17,522 bases of DNA from an uncultured Gammaproteobacteria bacterium (GTDB lineage Bacteria; Pseudomonadota; Gammaproteobacteria; Acidiferrobacterales; CAJVXG01): contig CAJVXG010000010.1 in the NCBI GenBank assembly GCA_913009215.1, forward strand, positions 1-17,522. Reading direction: 5' to 3'. A program made the position numbers and the translations under genes. Shown one piece after another: positions 1 to 4,732 of this stretch (its first letter is position 1; the number at the start of each line of letters is the position of its first letter). Below the pieces are notes generated by a model. The model searched no databases. It was given only the letters and a program-made list of their open reading frames with translations, and was not told the origin of the DNA.

Positions 1-55
1 TGTACGGCCTTTGCGGTAGGAATATGTCCATGTCGGGGAACAGCCGGGTTATCCT

Positions 56-337
56 TTGCGTGATCTGACCAGTGAAGAGAAATTGAAATACGGTGAGACC
101 GAATATGTCAAATACGAGAGTTATCCAGAAGATGAGTCACCGGTTTTTGGCAGGTTCTGGACTCAAGAGCAGCTTGATGACAAAGGTTGTGGTGGGCTGA
201 CAAAAATGAGCCTGGATATTGCAGAGACGTATGCACGGCATCCAGGCTTCTACGGTTCCACGTATTGCGTTCATTGCCACATGCACAAGGCCGTGGAGGA
301 ATTTAAGTGGGAGGATGGTGAGGTGGTCGGGTCATAA
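56..337 (+). CDS. Small cysteine-motif phage protein, start uncertain
   Basis: This 93-aa hypothetical protein is acidic in its first half. It carries a CVHCHMH motif (C-x2-C plus histidines) near its C-terminus, followed by EEFKW and a terminal DGEVVGS. Small phage proteins with a similar 'HPGFYGSTYC..C' ending occur in other tailed phages, from memory, and the paired cysteines and histidines could bind a metal. No function is known to me. The frame is open back to position 20, but TTG at 56 is the only usual start codon before an internal ATG, and it has no Shine-Dalgarno site. The true N-terminus is therefore doubtful. Its TAA overlaps the ATG of the next gene by one base, so the two are probably translationally coupled. 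Confidence 0.7.
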   Translation: MRDLTSEEKLKYGETEYVKYESYPEDESPVFGRFWTQEQLDDKGCGGLTKMSLDIAETYARHPGFYGSTYCVHCHMHKAVEEFKWEDGEVVGS

Positions 338-582
338 TGGCGAGAAGGGATAAACACCCAAAAACAAAACCGGTAGTCGTTCGTTGGATCGACTCCATGG
401 GCACCTCTGGCTGGAATAACCTGGACAAACCTACGGACATGGAATGTACCAGCGTGGGCCATCTTATTAAAAAAACGAAAGATCGGGTGACAATCGCAAT
501 GAATCGGTCCCATTATGGTAATGGCGATTACATGGAAATCCCGATGATCGCGGTCAAATCAATCAGAAAATTAAAGGAGTAA
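337..582 (+). CDS. Hypothetical phage protein, 81 aa
   Basis: A basic, soluble 81-aa protein that I cannot assign to a family with certainty. It contains a WIDSMGTSGW stretch near residue 17 and a C-terminal IPMIAVKSIRKLKE segment. This layout (a tryptophan-rich start, a 'C.SVG.L' turn, and a final 'IP...I..I..L' strand) is seen in many short early phage proteins of unknown role. Its ATG overlaps the preceding TAA by one base. A good Shine-Dalgarno sequence for the next gene lies over its last codons. No signal peptide or membrane segment is visible. Confidence 0.75.
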   Translation: MARRDKHPKTKPVVVRWIDSMGTSGWNNLDKPTDMECTSVGHLIKKTKDRVTIAMNRSHYGNGDYMEIPMIAVKSIRKLKE

Positions 583-585
583 TCC

Positions 586-708
586 ATGACAGGACTATTC
601 GGGCAGATTATTGGGTTTGTGTTTTTTGCTGGTGTCGTTTATTTGATTTATGTTAAAAAGACAGGGAAGAACCCGTTATGGGACTTTATTAAAAACAGGA
701 TTGGATGA
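586..708 (+). CDS. 40-aa single-span membrane peptide
   Basis: A 40-codon ORF preceded by AAAGGAG at correct spacing (about 574-580). Residues about 4-23 form one hydrophobic span (FGQIIGFVFFAGVVYLIYV), followed by a basic tail (KKTGKNPLWDFIKNRIG). This is a short N-in or N-out single-pass inner-membrane peptide. Phage peptides of this shape include small holin-like, Rz-like and superinfection-exclusion proteins, but nothing here separates those roles and no lysin gene is adjacent. Its TGA (706-708) overlaps the ATG at 705 as ATGA. That ATG opens the first copy of a 14-bp repeat whose second copy starts the glycosyltransferase gene at 1010. Confidence 0.7.
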   Translation: MTGLFGQIIGFVFFAGVVYLIYVKKTGKNPLWDFIKNRIG

Positions 709-718
709 GTTACAAATT
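705..718 (+). repeat. 14-bp direct repeat, copy 1 (ATGAGTTACAAATT)
   Basis: The sequence ATGAGTTACAAATT is found here and again, identical, at 1010-1023. Both copies begin at a start codon and encode MSYKL. Flanking bases differ on both sides, so the repeat is exactly 14 bp. It brackets a 305-bp block that contains two overlapping weak ORFs. Confidence 0.9.
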
Positions 719-896
719 GTTGAACATTAAAAAACCGGAAATCAGTAAGGAATTTACTCTGAATTCTGAGTCAGCAGCAAGTTATTCGTTGGTCGATAAA
801 TTTACTCTGCGAGGTATCACCCGTGAAGAGAAGAGCTTTTCTGAAAGCCTGTGGACTCTCTGTAATCGTTACCGCAGCGCCACCGCTGTTATTTAA
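705..896 (+). CDS. Doubtful 63-aa ORF inside the repeat-flanked block
   Basis: The ORF starts with the ATGA overlap of the membrane-peptide stop and shares its first five codons (MSYKL) with the glycosyltransferase that starts at 1010, because both sit on the 14-bp repeat. Beyond that the sequence (LNIKKPEISKEFTLNSESA...) resembles nothing I recognise. Its 3' third overlaps the Tat-signal ORF in another frame by 74 nt and ends in low-complexity NRYRSATAVI, which looks like readthrough of another gene's coding sequence. It may be translated by coupling yet code for nothing functional, or the first 35-40 codons may be a remnant. Confidence 0.35.
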   Translation: MSYKLLNIKKPEISKEFTLNSESAASYSLVDKFTLRGITREEKSFSESLWTLCNRYRSATAVI

Positions 897-1032
897 TCGA
901 AATAACGCAGATAATTATTTCGACATAACCGGCACAACAACGGTTACATCGATGGATGGTATGAATGGCGCTATGTTGCGCTTCGATAGCCCGGTGCTGT
1001 TAACCCATAATGAGTTACAAATTAACGTCTGA
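823..1032 (+). CDS. Small Tat-signal protein with tail-fibre-like segment
   Basis: A 69-aa ORF starting at GTG 823 with GAGG at 811-814, an 8-nt spacing. The N-terminus has a near-consensus twin-arginine motif, KRRAFLK (residues 2-8), followed by a moderately hydrophobic stretch (about residues 9-24). This is the layout of a Tat export leader. The remainder (NADNYFDITGTTTVTSMDG, then RFDSPVLLTHN) resembles the 'ITGTTTITS...LTHN' segment that I recall from beta-structured phage tail or fibre proteins. It is cut off by the second 14-bp repeat, which supplies the last codons and the stop. It overlaps the glycosyltransferase start by 23 nt and could couple its translation. It could be a real exported peptide or a truncated chimera. 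The Tat call rests only on the motif. Confidence 0.5.
   Translation: MKRRAFLKACGLSVIVTAAPPLLFNRNNADNYFDITGTTTVTSMDGMNGAMLRFDSPVLLTHNELQINV
1010..1023 (+). repeat. 14-bp direct repeat, copy 2 (ATGAGTTACAAATT)
   Basis: Second identical copy of the repeat at 705-718. It holds the start codon and first codons of the GT9-like gene, and in another frame it supplies the C-terminal residues of the Tat-signal ORF. Confidence 0.9.
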
Positions 1033-2122
1033 ACAACTGCAAGCCTATAAAGAAATTAAGGAAACGATCAATTTTGCGGAAGGCTCGGCGTTTAAAAAAG
1101 AACGATTAAAGAAAGAAATCCTCAAAACCATCAAAAAGACCGGCAAGGTCGATTATCACGTTTTCCCGATAGCGTTTCGATGGAACCTCTGTGCGGCCAG
1201 GCTGCGCATGGGTCGGTTCGATAACTGGGATGGCTGGGATTTCCGGTCGGACTGGTCAATGACTTTTCAGGGCTACAACGGGCATAAGACAAAAATACCG
1301 AAATGGGCGGGGCAGAAAGTAAATCATCTGGTTGTTTTGGGTGAGCAGGGCGTCGGTGATGAAATCCTGTTTGCTTCCGCCTTGCCGGAACTGATTGTAC
1401 GGCTTGGATACGAAGCGATTGAATTTCAGTGTATTCCGCGTGTGCAACGATTATTCGAGCGATCCTTCAAGATTCAATGTACAGATCGCCGGAAATTCGA
1501 GGACATTAACGAAGGCGATGCCATTGTGGCACTTGCCGATCTGTTTATGTTCTATCGCCGGGCTAGTGAACACTTTCCACGCAAGCCATACTTGAAACTT
1601 GACCCACAACGCATCGACCATTGGAAAGAGTGGTTGGATAGCTTGGGTGAAAAACCAAAAATAGGCATTGCGTGGAAAGCCAGACATGGGTCAATCCCGG
1701 TAGAAAAGATGATGGTCGAGGACGCTATTTACATTAATCTCCAATACCTGAATCACCCGGATGGTAAGTGGAAGGAGAAATTACCCAAGACGGTGATTGA
1801 CCCTGGGGTTGACCCCTTAACTAATCTTGAAGACCACATGTGCCTGATAGCGGCACTGGACCGGGTTGTGACTGTCACCCAGACCGTTTCACATGAGTGC
1901 GGGTCTATCGGCAAGGAGTGTGATGTTATCCGGCCTACGCGCGGTACAGGGGATGTCCATAATTCGCTTTGGTACTACGGAACAGGAAATATCGCATCGC
2001 CGGTCTACGGCTCCGTTTATGTTCACAACACAATACAGGACTATGCCAGTAGCAGAAAACGTCGCAATAGAAGTGGAAATGTTGATCGGCCACTTATATG
2101 CGATACGAATCAATTATCCTGA
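1010..2122 (+). CDS. GT9-like (heptosyltransferase-fold) glycosyltransferase
   Basis: A 370-aa protein with two Rossmann-like halves. Residues 111-118 are GEQGVGDE and run into ILFASALPEL, the N-terminal signature of GT9/ADP-heptosyltransferase-like proteins often annotated as TPR-associated glycosyltransferases. Residues 218-224 (IGIAWKA) open the second domain. TVTQTVSHECGSIG (288-301) matches the C-terminal nucleotide-sugar-binding segment, although the usual 'T..aHlAGAlG' is changed to SHECGSIG. Residues 1-105 are a lysine-rich helical extension in place of TPR repeats. The nucleotide-sugar donor cannot be inferred. The ATG has no Shine-Dalgarno sequence; translation probably depends on coupling from the upstream ORF. 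The last 80 nt overlap the next gene, so the final 25 or so residues (basic, low similarity) may be unconserved. Confidence 0.8.
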   Translation: MSYKLTSEQLQAYKEIKETINFAEGSAFKKERLKKEILKTIKKTGKVDYHVFPIAFRWNLCAARLRMGRFDNWDGWDFRSDWSMTFQGYNGHKTKIPKWAGQKVNHLVVLGEQGVGDEILFASALPELIVRLGYEAIEFQCIPRVQRLFERSFKIQCTDRRKFEDINEGDAIVALADLFMFYRRASEHFPRKPYLKLDPQRIDHWKEWLDSLGEKPKIGIAWKARHGSIPVEKMMVEDAIYINLQYLNHPDGKWKEKLPKTVIDPGVDPLTNLEDHMCLIAALDRVVTVTQTVSHECGSIGKECDVIRPTRGTGDVHNSLWYYGTGNIASPVYGSVYVHNTIQDYASSRKRRNRSGNVDRPLICDTNQLS

Positions 2123-2318
2123 TACCGAAGTTAGAATGACGCCTGCGATTGAATTGCTTGACGATTTAGTCAATTCTCCCAGTGATACGAAAATACAGGC
2201 GTCGGTCGAGGAATTGATTGATCTGCGTACTTATTTTGGCGACATCGCCACAAAATATCCTGAAACGGCAAAAATATTCTACGAGCCGGTGGAATTGATA
2301 ACCCATTTATTGAATTAA
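2043..2318 (+). CDS. Hypothetical acidic helical protein, 91 aa
   Basis: The frame is open from 1893, but the upstream part is a shadow of the glycosyltransferase. The plausible start is ATG 2043 (MPVAENVAIEVEMLIG...), preceded only by a weak, close AGGA at 2037-2040. The protein is acidic and rich in helix formers (EVEMLIGHLYAIRI, AIELLDDLVN, VEELIDLRTYF) with no signal peptide, membrane span or motif I recognise. The 80-nt overlap with the glycosyltransferase end is much longer than other overlaps here. Either the start is further in (ATG 2137, giving MTPAIELLDD) or the glycosyltransferase terminus has drifted. Confidence 0.55.
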   Translation: MPVAENVAIEVEMLIGHLYAIRINYPDTEVRMTPAIELLDDLVNSPSDTKIQASVEELIDLRTYFGDIATKYPETAKIFYEPVELITHLLN

Positions 2319-2379
2319 TCACGGATTTAGTCATCGACAAATCCGATGCTGCTTCACAAAATCCCAAAAGAGGAAAACC

Positions 2380-2565
2380 ATGCAAGTGTTAGCTAAAAAT
2401 GCACTGTTCGCAGTGTTATATCGCGCCGCTGAATTGATTGAAGGTAAAAAGTCGGTTGGTGCAAGTATCCGCCAGGCCACGGACGAATTGCGCAAGGCCA
2501 CAGAAACCCCAGGCAAGAAACCTGTCAGCACCATTGATGAAATTATGAAGGTGATGCGTGATTAA
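2380..2565 (+). CDS. Hypothetical phage protein, 61 aa
   Basis: A short protein preceded by a strong AGAGGA Shine-Dalgarno sequence (2370-2375) ahead of ATG 2380, after a 61-base gap that shows no hairpin or promoter I can identify. It is helical: residues 1-20 (LAKNALFAVLYRAAELIEG) form an amphipathic helix, and the rest is charged (ASIRQATDELRKATE, IDEIMKVMRD). No known domain. Its end overlaps the GTG start of the GT29-like gene by 8 nt, so it belongs to the same translational unit. Confidence 0.65.
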   Translation: MQVLAKNALFAVLYRAAELIEGKKSVGASIRQATDELRKATETPGKKPVSTIDEIMKVMRD

Positions 2566-3124
2566 CGTCGCTGTCGTCGGTCATGGGCAGTCAATGGTAG
2601 GCAGCGAGTGGGGGCAAACCATCGACAGCCATACCCATGTTGTACGCCTAAAAGGGTCTTCACTTGTTATCGGAACGCCTGATTTTGGTAAAAGGACCAG
2701 TGCGTTATGCGCCTCCACCGAGATTATGGGCACGTTCTTTAAATCAAAAGCAGATGAGTATTGGGCCTATCCGAAAAACGGGAAATTTGATGGTGATGTG
2801 GCGTTGAAAGTCATTACCCAGTTACAAAAACCGGTGATGATACCGCTTCGATTGTGCAACGACTGGAACGATCAGTTTCGGAAAATGGGGGCCATGCACA
2901 ACAATGTTTCTACCGGCATGGCGGCGATTATTATGGCTCTTGATCGTTATAACCCGGACGAAGTAAAGCTGTTTGGTTTCGACACCTTGCTGGACCCGAA
3001 AAAGGAGTTTTTGCGCCACCCTGACATCCCTCGAAGTGGTGTTGGTCATATTGACCACGACTGGCACATGGAAAATAAACTGTTGGGCCAGCTCCGGTTT
3101 GTCTATAGCGCGGTGATCGAATGA
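2558..3124 (+). CDS. GT29 (sialyltransferase-fold) family protein
   Basis: This 188-aa protein has the three landmarks of glycosyltransferase family 29. A motif-L-like N-terminus covers residues 4-32 (VAVVGHGQS..GS.WG..IDSHTHVVRLKG). A motif-S-like segment lies at 117-147 (VSTGMAAIIMAL...EVKLFGFDTL). A VS-type HxxxxE is H167-x4-E172 (HDWHME). Animal GT29 enzymes move sialic acid from CMP-sialate; bacterial and phage members exist but their donors are mostly uncharacterised, so sialic acid transfer should not be assumed. No CMP-sialate synthesis gene is in the window. At 188 aa it is a minimal catalytic domain with no signal anchor, hence cytoplasmic. The start is GTG, 8 nt inside the previous gene. 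Its TGA overlaps the next ATG. Confidence 0.85.
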   Translation: MINVAVVGHGQSMVGSEWGQTIDSHTHVVRLKGSSLVIGTPDFGKRTSALCASTEIMGTFFKSKADEYWAYPKNGKFDGDVALKVITQLQKPVMIPLRLCNDWNDQFRKMGAMHNNVSTGMAAIIMALDRYNPDEVKLFGFDTLLDPKKEFLRHPDIPRSGVGHIDHDWHMENKLLGQLRFVYSAVIE

Positions 3125-3813
3125 TCGCTGTTACCTCGTTTTCAGAAAAGGGTTATGACCAATATGGTCGTGAGTGTTTAAAGAGTTTCGTCAAACACTG
3201 GCCTTGTGACATTGTGGTGTATTACGAGTCAGACCTTCCTCCTGATTTTGAACACGAAAAAATAATCTATCGACGGTTTTGGGATATTCCAAATACGTCC
3301 GTGTTCTATCATACAATCGGTAGTGTGCCGCAGGCACGAGGCATGATTGGTGGTGAATACAACTACAATTTCGACCTGTGGAAATTCTCACGCAAGATGT
3401 TTGCACAGTTTGAGACCTTGGCGAATCACGAAGGTAAAGTCTTTTGGTTAGATGCCGACAGCATTACGAAAGAGGCGATACCGGAATCTTTTCTGGAAAA
3501 CTTGTTTGAAGACAAATGTCTGGTCTATCTGGGTCGTGAAGGTTTTTACACGGAGACCGGGTTTGTTGGCTTTGATACCACACACAGGGACTTTACTTCG
3601 TTCTTTGATCGTTACGTTCAAGTATTACAGAAAGGAATTATCCTGACACTGGAACGATGGCATGATTGTGAAGCCTTCGATTGGGCAAGACATGAAACCA
3701 GCGGAAACAATCTGAGTTCGGATTGGAAAAAAGGCTTGTCGCTTCATGTTCTTCCAAAATCTGTGTTGGGAAAATATCTGACCCATAACAAGGGAAATCG
3801 GAAGCTACATTGA
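3121..3813 (+). CDS. GT-A-type glycosyltransferase with DAD motif
   Basis: A 230-aa soluble protein. Residues 107-113 (VFWLDAD) give the beta-strand and DxD metal/nucleotide-sugar site (DAD, 111-113) of GT-A folds. An N-terminal strand (MIAVTSFSEKGYDQYGRECLKS) begins the Rossmann-like half. The later ETGFVGFDT, ERWHDCEAFDWAR and C-terminal GKYLTHNKGNRKLH match a family of phage and aquatic bacterial glycosyltransferases I recognise by pattern only. Donor and acceptor are unknown. It starts at an ATGA overlap with the GT29-like gene and its TGA overlaps the TTG of the sulfotransferase gene. Confidence 0.75.
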   Translation: MIAVTSFSEKGYDQYGRECLKSFVKHWPCDIVVYYESDLPPDFEHEKIIYRRFWDIPNTSVFYHTIGSVPQARGMIGGEYNYNFDLWKFSRKMFAQFETLANHEGKVFWLDADSITKEAIPESFLENLFEDKCLVYLGREGFYTETGFVGFDTTHRDFTSFFDRYVQVLQKGIILTLERWHDCEAFDWARHETSGNNLSSDWKKGLSLHVLPKSVLGKYLTHNKGNRKLH

Positions 3814-4334
3814 TTTTTGGTGGTGGGTGGTTGTTTATATCGACCATGTATTGCGGCACAAATTCTTTATACGACTCGCTACGAAAGAGCAAACGTCTTT
3901 TCCCTGATGAAAGCCATCCTGTTCCCGTCAGAAGATTGGCGAATGTTCATTTTGTTGTCGTCAGGAATCCATATTCAAGAGCAGTTACAGCATGGCACCA
4001 TAGTAGGAGCTCACCAAAAGTCAGGAAGTATTTAAGAAATAGAACGTCCTTCGATGATTTCTGTCGATATTGTCTTATCGAAAAACCGCCATTTTCCAAT
4101 CTTGTGCCATTCATGAGTCAGAGTGAATGGCAGAGTCATTTTATTGTGGACAAGGTGGTGCACCTTGAAAACTTGCAAATAGAGACCGAAAAAATAGTCG
4201 GTAAAATTCGCGCTTGTCATTTGAACAAATCAACCAAAGGGCCTTGGCAGTCATATATGACGCCGAGAGCTATTGAAATAATTAACGAATATGCCGAAAG
4301 AGATTTCGAGCTTGGAGATTATAAAATATTGTGA
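3810..4334 (+). CDS. Sulfotransferase-family protein
   Basis: This 174-aa protein would transfer sulfate from PAPS, most likely to a sugar hydroxyl. Evidence is the 3'-phosphate-binding motif VVVRNPYSRAVTAW (about 49-62), the N-terminal loop ISTMYCGTNSL (10-20) in the place of the 5'-phosphosulfate loop 'PK.GTTSL', and the C-terminal TPRAIEIINEYAERDFELGDY, which matches the closing helix of carbohydrate sulfotransferases ('...yakDfelfgY'). It is short for the family (usually about 200-300 aa), so the acceptor domain is reduced. The 5' loop lacks the common lysine, with methionine-tyrosine there. The TTG start at the TTGA overlap is unusual; ATG 3846 would cut into the 5' loop and is unlikely. 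No PAPS synthesis gene is visible. Confidence 0.75.
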   Translation: MIFGGGWLFISTMYCGTNSLYDSLRKSKRLFPDESHPVPVRRLANVHFVVVRNPYSRAVTAWHHSRSSPKVRKYLRNRTSFDDFCRYCLIEKPPFSNLVPFMSQSEWQSHFIVDKVVHLENLQIETEKIVGKIRACHLNKSTKGPWQSYMTPRAIEIINEYAERDFELGDYKIL

Positions 4335-4732
4335 AGAAATTGAATTTGCCGCCAAAGAATTGTTTTCAGTGCGGGGCAGAATTTACTAGGGACGATTGCA
4401 GACAGTTAAGTGATTTCAGGGAGAAAAAATATTGTTCTCGGCAGTGTTTTTATGCCAGCAACATGGGGGAAAATCATCATAATTGGAATGGTGGCACAAA
4501 AAGCCGCCCAGACGGTTATTTACGTAGATCGTCAGATGACAAATATATACATCGAATTGTCATGGAGAAATATCTTCATAGGGCGTTATCGTCCGATGAG
4601 CACATTCACCACATAAATGGCGACCCATCTGATAACAGAATAGAAAATCTGGAACTTCATTCAAATAGCTCTCATAGAATACTTCATTGCAAAAATCAAA
4701 AGCGTGACAGTTCAGGATCGTTCTGCACATGA
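4331..4732 (+). CDS. HNH endonuclease, homing-type
   Basis: A 133-aa protein with an N-terminal zinc-finger-like set, C11-x2-C14 and C35-x3-C39. It is followed by GENHHNWNGG (46-55), a NUMOD3-like DNA-contact element, and then the HNH core HIHHINGDPSDNRIENLELH (91-110), preceded by HRIVMEKYL. These parts are typical of freestanding phage homing endonucleases that cut intron-less or intein-less alleles. It starts at GTG overlapping the sulfotransferase TGA (GTGA) and ends in ATGA with the dehydratase gene, so it is seamlessly fitted between two metabolic genes. It lies about 500 bp upstream of the dehydratase intein, which has its own LAGLIDADG domain, so the two look like independent mobile parts. 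Confidence 0.85.
   Translation: MKKLNLPPKNCFQCGAEFTRDDCRQLSDFREKKYCSRQCFYASNMGENHHNWNGGTKSRPDGYLRRSSDDKYIHRIVMEKYLHRALSSDEHIHHINGDPSDNRIENLELHSNSSHRILHCKNQKRDSSGSFCT

Noticed and set aside
1805..1816. GGGGT/ACCCC inverted repeat
   Set aside because: Two-base loop, no T-run, within the glycosyltransferase coding region; not a terminator.
1893..2042. Upstream part of the 91-aa ORF's open frame
   Set aside because: It overlaps conserved glycosyltransferase sequence and reads as arginine- and serine-rich shadow, with no ribosome site.
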